From Flavobacterium sp. (GTDB lineage: Bacteria; Bacteroidota; Bacteroidia; Flavobacteriales; Flavobacteriaceae): a DNA stretch of 51,013 nt. Where the stretch lies: positions 1 through 51,013 of the forward strand of contig NZ_JAIXRZ010000033.1 of the NCBI RefSeq assembly GCF_027484945.1, written 5' to 3'. The notes beneath the pieces were generated by a model. The model was not told the origin of the DNA. It made no database searches and worked only from the letters and a program-made list of their open reading frames with translations. The translations under genes were made by a program, and so were the position numbers. Shown in pieces: positions 18,097 to 27,001 of this stretch (position 1 is the stretch's first letter; every line of letters begins with the position of its first letter).

Positions 18097-18675
18097 ATGT
18101 CTACAGGAAAATTAATTGTTTTCTCAGCTCCTTCGGGATCGGGAAAAACCACTATAGTTCGCCATCTATTAGGTATTCCAGAATTGAATTTAGAATTCTC
18201 GGTCTCCTGCACTACGCGTGCCCCAAGAGGTGAAGAAGTTCACGGCAAAGATTACTATTTCATCAGTATTGAAGCGTTTAAAAAACACATCAAAGCAGAA
18301 GATTTTGTAGAATGGGAGGAAGTGTACCGTGACAACTTTTACGGCACCTTAAAAAGTGAAGTAGAACGCATTTGGGCGTTGGGTAAAAATGTAATTTTTG
18401 ACATTGACGTTGCGGGGGGATTACGGATTAAAAAGAAATTCCCCAACGAAACACTGGCGGTATTTGTAAAACCTCCAAGTGTAGACGAACTCAAACGCCG
18501 TTTGAAAGAACGCTCTACCGAAAGCGATGATAAAATCAATATGCGAATTGCCAAAGCCCATGTGGAATTGGCTACAGCACCACAGTTTGATACGATTATT
18601 AAGAATTATGATTTGGAGACAGCGAAACAGGATGCAGTGGAGCTGGTGAGGGAGTTCATTGCAGGAAGGGTTTAA
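18097..18675 (+). CDS. gmk: Guanylate kinase
   Basis: The enzyme phosphorylates GMP to GDP with ATP. The P-loop SAPSGSGKTT lies at the N-terminus, followed by the GMP-binding segment SCTTRAPRGEEVHGKDYYFI and the family motif VIFDIDVAGGLRIKKKFP. The lid region contains RLKERSTESDDKINMRIAKA. The length of 192 residues is typical. It is the third gene of the yicC operon. A 78-bp AT-rich gap with short repeats separates it from nadD. Confidence 0.96.
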   Translation: MSTGKLIVFSAPSGSGKTTIVRHLLGIPELNLEFSVSCTTRAPRGEEVHGKDYYFISIEAFKKHIKAEDFVEWEEVYRDNFYGTLKSEVERIWALGKNVIFDIDVAGGLRIKKKFPNETLAVFVKPPSVDELKRRLKERSTESDDKINMRIAKAHVELATAPQFDTIIKNYDLETAKQDAVELVREFIAGRV

Positions 18676-18691
18676 CTATTTTAAATTTGAT

Positions 18692-18748
18692 ATTTTAAAT
18701 TATAAATATTATACAAATCTCATTTATAATTTATCATTTATAATTCAA
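18692..18748. repeat. Short AT-rich inverted and direct repeats before nadD
   Basis: AAATTATAAAT (18697-18707) and ATTTATAATTT (18722-18732) are exact inverted copies 14 bp apart. CATTTATAATT also occurs twice in tandem 14 bp apart (18721 and 18735). Such a sequence could form a weak hairpin or contain the nadD promoter; no TAnnTTTG box is seen. Confidence 0.4.
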
Positions 18749-18753
18749 AACAA

Positions 18754-19332
18754 ATGAAAATAGGATTATACTTCGGAACCTTTAACCCTATTCATGTAGG
18801 GCATATGATTATTGCCAATCACTTGGCGGAGTATTCCGATTTGGATCAAATTTGGATGGTGGTGACACCGCATAATCCCCACAAAGAGAAACGTACCTTA
18901 CTAGACGACTACCAACGTTTGCATATGGTGCATTTGGCAACTGAGGATTATCCTAAAATTAAACCCTCCGATATTGAATTTAAGTTGCCGCAACCCAATT
19001 ATACGGTAAACACTTTGGTGCATTTGCAGGAGAAATTTCCAACGTACGAATTTTCATTGATCATGGGCGAAGACAATTTGAATTCGCTACACAAATGGAA
19101 AAATTACGAGTACATCTTGGAACACCATGCAATTTATGTCTATCCACGTATCGCGGATGGCGAAGGTTTACCTGAATTGATACAACAGGCGCAGGTGAGT
19201 AAAATTAAGGCACCCGTGGTGGAAATCTCTTCAACAGCGATACGAGAAGGAATCGCAAATAAAAAAAATGTACGACCACTTTTACCTGAAAAAGTGTGGC
19301 ACTATCTCGATCAAAATTTATTTTATCGCTAA
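18754..19332 (+). CDS. nadD: Nicotinate-nucleotide adenylyltransferase
   Basis: NadD adenylates nicotinate mononucleotide to deamido-NAD in NAD synthesis. The nucleotidyltransferase motif GTFNPIHVGH is near the N-terminus, and the second motif ISSTAIRE is near the C-terminus. SLIMGEDNLNSLHKWKNYEYI is the typical middle segment. The 192-residue length is normal. It lies downstream of gmk in the same direction. A quinolinate-forming 3-hydroxyanthranilate dioxygenase, another NAD-related enzyme, is encoded 9 kb away. Confidence 0.95.
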   Translation: MKIGLYFGTFNPIHVGHMIIANHLAEYSDLDQIWMVVTPHNPHKEKRTLLDDYQRLHMVHLATEDYPKIKPSDIEFKLPQPNYTVNTLVHLQEKFPTYEFSLIMGEDNLNSLHKWKNYEYILEHHAIYVYPRIADGEGLPELIQQAQVSKIKAPVVEISSTAIREGIANKKNVRPLLPEKVWHYLDQNLFYR

Positions 19333-19352
19333 TGCATATACAATATTAAACC

Positions 19353-19583
19353 ATGAAATCATCATTAAATAATCCAAAACAAAACGCTGAAAAAAAATCA
19401 TTTTATTCACTTTTGCTTATTGAATTACGACTAATTGCATTAATTATTTTATTTGTTGGAGTACTAATTCAATTGCTTTTTCGACTAATGAACAAAGCAA
19501 CACCGGACTATTTATCTGTCTTTTATTTAATTGGATTTGGGCTGTTTATTTTACATCGTTTCATAAATAAAAATAAAGTCTGA
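19353..19583 (+). CDS. Small membrane protein, function unknown
   Basis: This 76-residue protein has a charged N-terminus and two hydrophobic segments (LIALIILFVGVLIQLLF and LSVFYLIGFGLFILHRF), ending in a basic tail (INKNKV). It starts 20 nt after nadD. The two-helix pattern with basic cytoplasmic ends is coherent, so I believe it is coding, but I recognise no family. Confidence 0.6.
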   Translation: MKSSLNNPKQNAEKKSFYSLLLIELRLIALIILFVGVLIQLLFRLMNKATPDYLSVFYLIGFGLFILHRFINKNKV

Positions 19584-19658
19584 AATATTCGAATAAATAG
19601 CTCCCACCTCTTTTATTCATAAAATATGGATAAAAGGAAACGGCAAACTTAACATTCC

Positions 19659-19694
19659 CTTACCATTCGATTTCTATGGTAAGCTTTACTTTTG
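19659..19694 (+). promoter_or_regulatory. Putative promoter and operator of the iron alcohol dehydrogenase gene
   Basis: An exact inverted repeat CTTACCAT (19659-19666) / ATGGTAAG (19676-19683) with a 9-bp spacer lies just upstream of TActTTTG (19687-19694). It occupies the position expected for the -33 element. The start codon is 22 nt downstream of the box. Confidence 0.45.
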
Positions 19695-19715
19695 CATTTC
19701 TAAATAGTTACATCA

Positions 19716-20879
19716 ATGACAAATTTTGAATTATACAATCCCGTAAATTATATCTTCGGCCAAGGACAAATTGCCAAACTGGCAAATTTAACTCCTAAAA
19801 ACACCAAAGTGCTTTTGGCTTATGGAGGTGGAAGTATCTTTAAAAATGGCGTTTATGACCAAGTAAAAGCAGCTTTAGCAGACTTTGAACTTTTAGAGTT
19901 TGGTGGAATCGAACCCAATCCACGCTATGAAACCTTGATGAAAGCAGTTGAAATAATCCGTAAAGAAAATGTAGGTTTTGTATTAGCTGTAGGTGGTGGG
20001 AGTGTAATTGATGGCGTAAAATTTATTTCGGGAGCTGTGAATTATCCTGGAGATGCCATTGAAATTTTAAAACAACGAATATTATTCAAAGATCCATCCG
20101 TTTGTATTCCTTTTGGAACGGTATTGACCTTGCCCGCAACGGGTTCTGAAATGAATTCAGGAGCAGTAGTTACCATTGAGGCCACCCAAGAAAAATTAAC
20201 CTTAGGCGGAAGTGGATTGTTTCCAAAATTTTCTATTGTTGACCCAACAGTAATCGTTTCTTTGCCCAAACGGCAATTACAAAATGGAGTGGTCGACGCC
20301 TTTACTCATGTGTTGGAACAGTATATAACCTACTCCCATGATGCATTGCTACAAGACCGCATTGCGGAAAGTATTTTACAAACCTTAATAGAAATTGGTC
20401 CCTCGGTTGTTGAAAACCCTAGTGATTATAAATTGGCCACCAATTTTGTATGGTCGGCTACGATGGCCTTAAACGGTTTGATTCAGAAAGGGGTCCCTTC
20501 CGATTGGGCCACCCACATGATTGGCCACGAGTTAACAGCACTGTATGAAATCGACCATGCGCGAACATTGGCAATAATCGGTCCGAATCTCTACCGGGTT
20601 ATGTTTGATACAAAGAAAGAAAAATTAGCGCAATACGGTCAACGTATCTGGGGTTTAACCGGAACGAAAGAGGAAATTGCGCTAGCAGCGATTGAAAAAA
20701 CCGTTGAATTTTACCAAACAATGGGTATGAAAACCCGTATTTCAGAAAATGTCGAAAATAGTGTGGGTACTGCAGAGCTAATTGTGAAACGTTTCGAAGA
20801 TCGGGGTTGGTTGGCATTGGGCGAACGGCAAAATATAACACCAGAAAAAGTGCGCGAAATTGTAGCTCTTAGTTATTAA
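19716..20879 (+). CDS. Iron-containing alcohol dehydrogenase (YqhD/butanol dehydrogenase type)
   Basis: This is a 387-residue group III alcohol dehydrogenase. The NAD(P)-binding glycine motif is AVGGGSVIDGVKFI, and metal-ligand histidines lie in DAFTHVLEQY, HMIGHELTALYEIDHARTL. Relatives such as E. coli YqhD reduce short and reactive aldehydes with NADPH. The N-terminus NFELYNPVNYIFGQGQI is typical. It is flanked by its own promoter-like region and a strong terminator, so it is monocistronic. The inverted repeat at its promoter suggests induction, possibly by aldehydes; the substrate is inferred only from the family. Confidence 0.92.
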   Translation: MTNFELYNPVNYIFGQGQIAKLANLTPKNTKVLLAYGGGSIFKNGVYDQVKAALADFELLEFGGIEPNPRYETLMKAVEIIRKENVGFVLAVGGGSVIDGVKFISGAVNYPGDAIEILKQRILFKDPSVCIPFGTVLTLPATGSEMNSGAVVTIEATQEKLTLGGSGLFPKFSIVDPTVIVSLPKRQLQNGVVDAFTHVLEQYITYSHDALLQDRIAESILQTLIEIGPSVVENPSDYKLATNFVWSATMALNGLIQKGVPSDWATHMIGHELTALYEIDHARTLAIIGPNLYRVMFDTKKEKLAQYGQRIWGLTGTKEEIALAAIEKTVEFYQTMGMKTRISENVENSVGTAELIVKRFEDRGWLALGERQNITPEKVREIVALSY

Positions 20880-20899
20880 TTTACTGAAAGAACTAAATT

Positions 20900-20937
20900 A
20901 AAAAGGCGTTCCGTTTAGTACAGAACGCCTTTTTTTC
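20900..20937 (+). terminator. Rho-independent terminator after the alcohol dehydrogenase
   Basis: A 12-bp stem AAAAAGGCGTTC / GAACGCCTTTTT with an 11-base loop is followed by a T-run. It lies 20 bp after the stop. Confidence 0.9.
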
Positions 20938-21062
20938 AAACCAAAACAAAAAATTAACGAACTAATCTAACCTTACTTAAGAAACGTTGAAATTGTTCCC
21001 AAATTGTGGGAATCCGTGTTAAAGTAAATGTTAAAGTTTTTTGGCTAGGATTCGGTCATTCT

Positions 21063-21093
21063 TTGGGCAAAAGCGAGAAATAGCGTATTTTTG
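21063..21093 (+). promoter_or_regulatory. Putative gpsA promoter
   Basis: TTG (21063-21065), a 20-nt spacer, then TAttTTTG (21086-21093) fits the flavobacterial promoter consensus. The gpsA ATG lies 19 nt downstream of the box. Confidence 0.6.
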
Positions 21094-21112
21094 AAATTCC
21101 AAACCAACAAAC

Positions 21113-22108
21113 ATGCAAAATTATCCAAAAGTAGCCGTTATCGGTGGCGGGAGTTGGGCCACAGCGATTGTAAAAATGTTATGTGTCAATCTCAATGAGA
21201 TTGCTTGGTATATGCGCAATGCATCGGCAATTGATCATCTAAAGGCCTACAAGCACAACCCCAATTACTTAAGTTCGGTTGAATTTGACATCAATAAATT
21301 GCGGTTAACCCAAGACATAAATGAGGCTGTAGCCTATGCTGATTATATTATTTTTGCAATTCCTTCGGCGTTTTTAAGCCAAGAATTGGAAAAGTTGACC
21401 GTGAATCTAGACAACAAAATTATCTTCTCTGCAATTAAAGGAATAGTGCCGGAGACCTTTTTAATTGTGGGTGAACATTTCCATAAAACCTATAACATTC
21501 CTTATGAAAATATTGGAGTGATTACGGGTCCATGTCATGCAGAGGAGGTTGCTTTGGAACGATTGTCTTATTTAACGATTGCATGTGGCGACACGAAGAA
21601 AGCAAAGGTAATGGCAAAACTGTTGGCTGGGAATTATATAAAAACAAAAACTTCTGACGATATTATAGGCACTGAATATGCTGCAATGCTAAAAAACATC
21701 TATGCGATTGCTGCGGGTATCGCACATGGTTTGGGCTATGGCGATAATTTTCAATCGGTAATTATGAGTAATGCCATTCGGGAAATGAAGAAATTCATTC
21801 GAAAAGTGCACCGTATGAAGCGTAATATTAATAACTCGGCCTACTTAGGGGATTTATTAGTAACCGGGTATTCGGTATTTTCACGTAATCGTATGTTTGG
21901 AAACATGATTGGTAAAGGCTATACGGTTAAATCGGCGATGATGGAAATGAGTATGGTAGCTGAAGGGTATTATGCGGTTAAAAGCGCCTATAAATTGAAT
22001 CAAGAGTATAAAGCGAATACCCCTATCATTAATGCAGTCTATGCAATTTTGTATGAAGGTAAAGATGCAAAAAGTACCTTTAAAAAATTGACAGAAAAAC
22101 TAGATTAA
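21113..22108 (+). CDS. gpsA: Glycerol-3-phosphate dehydrogenase [NAD(P)+]
   Basis: GpsA reduces dihydroxyacetone phosphate to sn-glycerol-3-phosphate for phospholipid synthesis. The Rossmann motif VAVIGGGSWATAIV is at the N-terminus, the substrate-region motif VITGPCHAEEVA is in the middle, and TEYAAMLKNIYAIAAGIAHGLGYGDN carries the catalytic lysine region. The length of 331 residues is normal. It has its own promoter and terminator and appears monocistronic. Confidence 0.95.
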   Translation: MQNYPKVAVIGGGSWATAIVKMLCVNLNEIAWYMRNASAIDHLKAYKHNPNYLSSVEFDINKLRLTQDINEAVAYADYIIFAIPSAFLSQELEKLTVNLDNKIIFSAIKGIVPETFLIVGEHFHKTYNIPYENIGVITGPCHAEEVALERLSYLTIACGDTKKAKVMAKLLAGNYIKTKTSDDIIGTEYAAMLKNIYAIAAGIAHGLGYGDNFQSVIMSNAIREMKKFIRKVHRMKRNINNSAYLGDLLVTGYSVFSRNRMFGNMIGKGYTVKSAMMEMSMVAEGYYAVKSAYKLNQEYKANTPIINAVYAILYEGKDAKSTFKKLTEKLD

Positions 22109-22142
22109 AAAAATGAGGCTCAAAATTGAGCCTCATTTTTTT
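22107..22142. terminator. Bidirectional terminator
   Basis: A 17-bp perfect inverted repeat, A-rich on the left and T-rich on the right with core ATGAGGCTCAA/TTGAGCCTCAT, lies between gpsA and the convergent lipoprotein gene. Confidence 0.92.
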
Positions 22143-22158
22143 TAATTTAAAGGATAGA

Positions 22159-22605
22159 TTACACCTTTGACATTTTTAAATATACCAATTGGTTAACACT
22201 ATTAGTATAGGCCACTACTATTTCTGTATAAGTGAGTGACACGATTGTAAAGGTTTGGTTAACCACCTGAGGAGTGCCTCCTACATTTTCAGTATAACGC
22301 AAGGTTAGTTTGGTTGATAAACGATTATACGTTCCTGTAATTGATTGGTTTGTACAGGTTCCTAAGTTTACAAAATCATTTTTTTGAAACGTAAGGTCAC
22401 TATTAAAAATGTAATTGTCTTTATCACAATTAGCATCATTCACATAATTGCTATAATTGATCGCGCCTTGAGCATTCATGGAGCCGGTTTTGGTTATTTC
22501 CCATTTCCCGACGAGGTAATTTTGTTGCACAAAGGTTTCATCATCTTCACCACAAGCTGTATTAAGCAGTGGAAGTACTAGTAAAAGGAATACAAACTTC
22601 TTCAT
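22159..22605 (-). CDS. Small lipoprotein with lipocalin-like fold
   Basis: The protein has about 148 residues. The signal peptide MKKFVFLLLVLPLLNTACGED ends in a lipobox-like cysteine (NTAC). The mature part resembles the lipocalin-like lipoproteins common in Flavobacteria: YLVGKWEITKTGS at the start, DNYIFNSDLTF in the middle and alternating strands to the end. ATG at 22605 is chosen because the signal peptide begins there; it follows the DUF5689 gene stop by one base. As third gene of the TonB receptor operon it may be a surface accessory lipoprotein. The role is inferred from context only. Confidence 0.78.
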   Translation of the reverse strand: MKKFVFLLLVLPLLNTACGEDDETFVQQNYLVGKWEITKTGSMNAQGAINYSNYVNDANCDKDNYIFNSDLTFQKNDFVNLGTCTNQSITGTYNRLSTKLTLRYTENVGGTPQVVNQTFTIVSLTYTEIVVAYTNSVNQLVYLKMSKV

Positions 22606-22606
22606 C

Positions 22607-23977
22607 TTATTGTGCAATGACTTCAATGTTGTCAATTTGGTACGTCGATGTAATATTATTAGTACCTCCTACATAACGGAAAGAAATGTATACTGTTCCA
22701 GTGTAAGCAGACAAATCAACATTTCCTGAGCTTGTAAAATTGGTAGGGAAACTTGTGGTTTGTGCAGCAAAGGTTGCAGGTAGTTGTGTCCATGTAGCAG
22801 CATTTACATCCGCTACTAATCCCGAACCATTATAGTTGGTCGAAACCCATACGGTTACCGCTTCTCCGTTAGCAAAACCGATTTTTGAACCGAAGCGTAA
22901 GAAAGCGCCTGTTGTTCCCGCTAAGTTAATTCCAGGAGTAATTAAGCGAGTATCCACATTATTCTCGGCAGGCGTTAAACCAAAAGGAGAAAACTGTGCG
23001 TATTTATTTCCACTGAAGATACGAGCTTCCCATTTTTCGTTTCCTCCGTTCATGGATACATTGCTCCATCCGGGTAAGGCAACGAATTGGTTATTTCCAG
23101 TATTGGCAATTCCTTCGAAATTTTCAGAGAAAATGGGCACCAAACGAGGCCCTGTCAATTCGATATCGTCTTCGGTTCGAGCAATAAACTGATAGTCAGA
23201 ACCAAATTTCGTTAAAATTCCTCGAACTTTTCCACGACCAGAAGCAACCGGACGCGAAGCAAAATTAGCAAAGCTACTGGTTCGGAAAATCACAGTATTT
23301 CCATCCGCATCGACCAACAAGTGGTTGGTAGCCCCTCCTAAATCATTGTTGGCATCATAATACGTTGTTGTAATGGCCTGATTTGAGAATTGTACATTAT
23401 TTAAATCAACCAAAGTATTGATATTAGCATCATTTAATAATTGAGGAATGGTAAGGGTTCTTGCTAATTGATTCTCGGGAACAATCGTACAAGATTTGTT
23501 TAAAACCGAACGGTATAAAGCAGGAGCCAAACGTCCAACAGACGCTGTTCCGGTTGAATTTACAAACAAACCTCCGAAACGACGGCCTCCGTTACTCACG
23601 TCCGTATATAAATCTTTCATTTTGATCAATACTTTACGACCAGGTTCAAACGTAATAAACGTAGAAGTTACATCTACAGGTACACTAAACGCTGAAGGAA
23701 CAGGGTTGGCAGTTGTAGGGATTGTTTGGAATGAAATCGATTTGTAAAAGTTACCGCCTTTATCGGAAGAAACTACGTAAGCTTCAATTACATCATCTTG
23801 TGTATATTGAGCTACTGTAGACCCAGCAGTAATTTGAGAAACCTCTTTATTTTTAACTAAGGTAGTTTCAATACAGTTTACCTGTGGAGTATCATAATCG
23901 TCGTCGTTAACACAACCGATAAAAGTACTTGCTATAAGCGTTAGCGCAAGAAGGGGTTTAAAAAAAGATGTTTTCAT
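22607..23977 (-). CDS. DUF5689 lipoprotein with a C-terminal choice-of-anchor J-like domain
   Basis: The 456-residue protein starts with a lipoprotein signal (LTLIASTFIGCVNDDDYDTP). The N-terminal half fits DUF5689 (VIEAYVVSSDKGGNFYKSISF, then VLIKMKDLYTDVSNGGRRFGG), an OB-like domain found next to TonB receptors in Bacteroidota. The C-terminal half (FSENFEGIAN, LPGWSNVSMNGGNEKWEAR, STYQIDNIEVIAQ) is a jellyroll of the choice-of-anchor J kind that often binds surface ligands. It starts 17 nt after the TonB receptor stop. It occupies the place a SusD lipoprotein would take, so it probably acts as the surface partner of the receptor. Confidence 0.85.
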   Translation of the reverse strand: MKTSFFKPLLALTLIASTFIGCVNDDDYDTPQVNCIETTLVKNKEVSQITAGSTVAQYTQDDVIEAYVVSSDKGGNFYKSISFQTIPTTANPVPSAFSVPVDVTSTFITFEPGRKVLIKMKDLYTDVSNGGRRFGGLFVNSTGTASVGRLAPALYRSVLNKSCTIVPENQLARTLTIPQLLNDANINTLVDLNNVQFSNQAITTTYYDANNDLGGATNHLLVDADGNTVIFRTSSFANFASRPVASGRGKVRGILTKFGSDYQFIARTEDDIELTGPRLVPIFSENFEGIANTGNNQFVALPGWSNVSMNGGNEKWEARIFSGNKYAQFSPFGLTPAENNVDTRLITPGINLAGTTGAFLRFGSKIGFANGEAVTVWVSTNYNGSGLVADVNAATWTQLPATFAAQTTSFPTNFTSSGNVDLSAYTGTVYISFRYVGGTNNITSTYQIDNIEVIAQ

Positions 23978-23994
23978 ATTGTTCGATTATTTTT

Positions 23995-26865
23995 TTAAAA
24001 ATTAATGTATACGTTGAAAAAATAGGTGCGTCCAAAACCATAGAAGTAGCGGGGAGCAAATGCTGGTGTGCCGCTCGATACATCTTGATTTAACTCACGG
24101 AAGTTAGCGTTACGCGCTTGCTCAAATCCGCCGGTTTTATACCGTACATCAAAAATATTATTTAAAGTGGCAAACAAGCCTAAAGTAACGGGGTTTTTAC
24201 CAGAAATTCTCCATGATTTACCTCCGGTTAAATTTACTAAAGTATATGGGTCAAACTTCTCTTGTTTCAACAACTGATCCACACGCTCTTGAGTTGCTTC
24301 TGGAAACTGGAATCCATTTGCATCTTGTGGATTGCGTAAGAAACTGTTGGTTCGTAATACCGAAGAGACATCCAAATACGTGTCGGCCAAGTAGTTGACA
24401 TTAGCCCCTACCCACCAGAATTTAGGATCGCGATACTCTAATCCTACAGCATATGCTTGATTTGGGATTCCGGGTTGACGGTAGTTTTTTAATTTAGATT
24501 CTCCCAAGTTAACCAAAGTAGAGAGTCCATTTGCAGCGCGCGAATCATCATTCAACACCACATTAGGATTGCTATTGTAAGTGAACTGACCATAAGAAGC
24601 GGCTAAAGTACCTTTGATCGTTGAAGTGATTTGGTATTCCAGCCCTAATTCAGCACCGATATTCAATTTATCTAATCCTGTTACAATCTCTGCTACGAAC
24701 GCATCTCCACCATCACCATCATTATCTTCAAAAGCGCCTTCGGCAAAGAAGAAAGAAGTTTCGGTTGCATTTTTAATATTGGCATAATAGGCGGTCAAAC
24801 GCGCTTTAAACGTAGGGGTTTTAATTACATAACTTAAATCTACATTTGATACATTCTCACTTTCCAAATTACGAATCGGTGTATTACTCAAACGTGCATT
24901 AAAGAATACATTACGCATAGAGGGTGCTTTGGACATGTATAAACTGTTAACAGTTACGAAATGTTTTCCTGTAATTTTATAGGTAAGACCTCCTTTGAAA
25001 CCAAAATTATCAAAATCAACTTTATCACTTTTACCAAAAGACGAATTGGCATAAATTCCATTTCGATATAATCCTTCTCTTTGATACGTTTTACGGCTGA
25101 AAGACTGAGCCAAATAGAAATCAACTTTTTTATAAGTAAACTTAAATTGTGAAAAAGCATCAATATGGTCTGCGAATAGGTTGTAGTTGTACCCATATTT
25201 TTCTCCTTCACCAACACGACGATTGGGATTATTCAAGTCGGGTTGTTGTGCGGTTCCCGATTGAAATGGATCCACATCTAGAAAGTGCGACCCTCCTAAT
25301 AAATCGGTCAACATTTGGAAGTTTGACGATTTTAAACGGCTATAACTTGCACCGGCATTCATCACAATGTTGTCCGAAAGTTGAGAACTTAAGATGGAGT
25401 TGGCTACAATTAAATTGTCGTCGGCACGATCTTCATATAAAACGTATTTGCTTTCGGCGGCTTGACGGCCGATTTCATTTCCATTAGCATCCAAAATTGG
25501 AGTGGTATTAGCACGATACATCGCATTCCAATCGATTTGGCGCTGGGTCAAAAACGGGGCGTCCATGGCGCCTACTAGATTTGGATTAAATATACCTCCT
25601 AAACCACCGGGTTGGTAAGCCGAAGCAGGAACTACTGATGGATTATTTTCATATAATGAAGTAAAGTAACTAGGTAAATTTTGATAGTAGGTTGGATCGG
25701 GATTGGCAGTATTAACAAAATCCAAACGCGAGTTTCCTATTTTACCAAATTGATACATCATATTGGATGTTAAACGCGTTTTGTCGTTAATTTTCCAATA
25801 ATGTGTAAGCATTAGTATAGGCTCATCCACTTCGCGATCTCTGGAATTTCTTTTTTCTCCATCTTGCCATCCCCAAAACGAGTTGTAGTTCAATCCGGCG
25901 ATGCTGTTGATTTCATTCGTATTGGAGGAATTACGGCCACGACGATTTTGCGCATAAATGGCCGTTAAATTTAAACTATGATTGTCGTTGATACGTTTTT
26001 CAATACTAGCAAAAAGGGAATTCGCAGAATAATCAGTGCCTTCAAAATAGGCTTCTTGTGCCCAACGTCGAGAAGCCGAAATAACAAACGCCCAACCATT
26101 AGTATTCATCCCTGAAGCATGGGTGGCCATTGCACGCCAATTGTAATTAGTATTGGTCCCTGCATAAGATATTCGGGTACCTTTTCGGTAAATTGAGGCG
26201 CGCGTGTTAATTTCTTGGGTTCCCAAAATACCACCAAATGTATAATCTGAAGGTGCAGAACCCATCGTGAATTCTTGGTTGCGGGTAGCATCGTTAAGAC
26301 CTCCCCAATTACCCCATTGTGGACGATTATCCAATAATTTATTCATTACCACTCCATTAATCATGGTGGTTGCATATTCGTTATCTAATCCGCGGATGCG
26401 AAAACGTGCCTGACCCCAATTAAAAGCGGCAGCTTGTTGATACGTATCCCGGGTAGCTTGCAATAAACCAGCCGTATTTTCGGAACCACTGTTATCATCA
26501 TTCAAGTCGTTTTCCAAAATGGTAATCAAGTTGATTTGTTGCTCCAAGGTTACATCCTCTTCCAAAATGATCAATCCTATATCGGTTATTTGGCCTTTAG
26601 ATACTTCCAAATTAAGGAGTTGATCTTTAAATCCAGTACTGCTCACTTTTAAAAGCACAGGTCCAGAATTTAAATCTTTGAAAACAAACTCTCCCTCACG
26701 ATTAGTCACTTGGGTAAAGTTGGTATTCTGAATAGAAACAATGACGTTCTGCAAGGCCTTGTTCGTCTTCGCTTCCACTACTTTACCCTTAACTCCAGTA
26801 CCCGTTTGAGCCACAATAGCCCAGCTTTGTAGGAGTAGTAAAGTAACATATACAAATTTTTTCAT
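23995..26865 (-). CDS. TonB-dependent receptor with CarboxypepD-like N-terminal domain
   Basis: This is a 956-residue outer membrane transporter. It has a signal peptide (FVYVTLLLLQSWAIVAQ), a carboxypeptidase-regulatory-like domain (GVKGKVVEAKTNKALQNV, VTNREGEFVFKDL), a plug domain (FRIRGLDNEYATTMINGVVM) and a 22-strand barrel ending in the aromatic FFNVYINF. No SusD gene follows; instead a DUF5689 lipoprotein and a small lipoprotein do. A secreted EEP-family protein is divergently transcribed 136 bp away. The cargo is unknown; a phosphate- or nucleic-acid-derived ligand is suggested by the neighbour only. Confidence 0.93.
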   Translation of the reverse strand: MKKFVYVTLLLLQSWAIVAQTGTGVKGKVVEAKTNKALQNVIVSIQNTNFTQVTNREGEFVFKDLNSGPVLLKVSSTGFKDQLLNLEVSKGQITDIGLIILEEDVTLEQQINLITILENDLNDDNSGSENTAGLLQATRDTYQQAAAFNWGQARFRIRGLDNEYATTMINGVVMNKLLDNRPQWGNWGGLNDATRNQEFTMGSAPSDYTFGGILGTQEINTRASIYRKGTRISYAGTNTNYNWRAMATHASGMNTNGWAFVISASRRWAQEAYFEGTDYSANSLFASIEKRINDNHSLNLTAIYAQNRRGRNSSNTNEINSIAGLNYNSFWGWQDGEKRNSRDREVDEPILMLTHYWKINDKTRLTSNMMYQFGKIGNSRLDFVNTANPDPTYYQNLPSYFTSLYENNPSVVPASAYQPGGLGGIFNPNLVGAMDAPFLTQRQIDWNAMYRANTTPILDANGNEIGRQAAESKYVLYEDRADDNLIVANSILSSQLSDNIVMNAGASYSRLKSSNFQMLTDLLGGSHFLDVDPFQSGTAQQPDLNNPNRRVGEGEKYGYNYNLFADHIDAFSQFKFTYKKVDFYLAQSFSRKTYQREGLYRNGIYANSSFGKSDKVDFDNFGFKGGLTYKITGKHFVTVNSLYMSKAPSMRNVFFNARLSNTPIRNLESENVSNVDLSYVIKTPTFKARLTAYYANIKNATETSFFFAEGAFEDNDGDGGDAFVAEIVTGLDKLNIGAELGLEYQITSTIKGTLAASYGQFTYNSNPNVVLNDDSRAANGLSTLVNLGESKLKNYRQPGIPNQAYAVGLEYRDPKFWWVGANVNYLADTYLDVSSVLRTNSFLRNPQDANGFQFPEATQERVDQLLKQEKFDPYTLVNLTGGKSWRISGKNPVTLGLFATLNNIFDVRYKTGGFEQARNANFRELNQDVSSGTPAFAPRYFYGFGRTYFFNVYINF

Positions 26866-26898
26866 AAATAAAACAATGTTAATTTCGATATAAAAAAA

Positions 26899-26929
26899 GT
26901 TAAGATAAACTTAACAGCCTACAAAGGTA
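26899..26929 (-). promoter_or_regulatory. Putative TonB receptor promoter with an inverted repeat at the start site
   Basis: The minus strand reads TAccTTTG at 26922-26929. Just downstream is GTTAAG-ATAAA-CTTAAC (26899-26915), an exact 6-bp inverted repeat that would overlap the start of the transcript. It could act as an operator or as a leader hairpin. Confidence 0.45.
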
Positions 26930-26949
26930 CATTTTTTCATTATAATATT

Positions 26950-26957
26950 TACTTTTG
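26950..26957 (+). promoter_or_regulatory. Putative -7 box for the secreted EEP gene
   Basis: TActTTTG on the plus strand is an exact consensus match 44 nt before the ATG at 27002. It lies only 20 bp from the oppositely oriented box of the TonB receptor, so the two promoters are back to back. Confidence 0.5.
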
Positions 26958-27001
26958 ACGATAAGTTTGCGCAAGCTTTACTTTAATTAAAAAGGTTTAT
27001 A

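Noticed and set aside
22607..26865. SusC/SusD polysaccharide utilisation locus
   Set aside because: There is no SusD-type protein or glycoside hydrolase; the lipoprotein is of the DUF5689 kind and the nearby enzyme is an EEP hydrolase.
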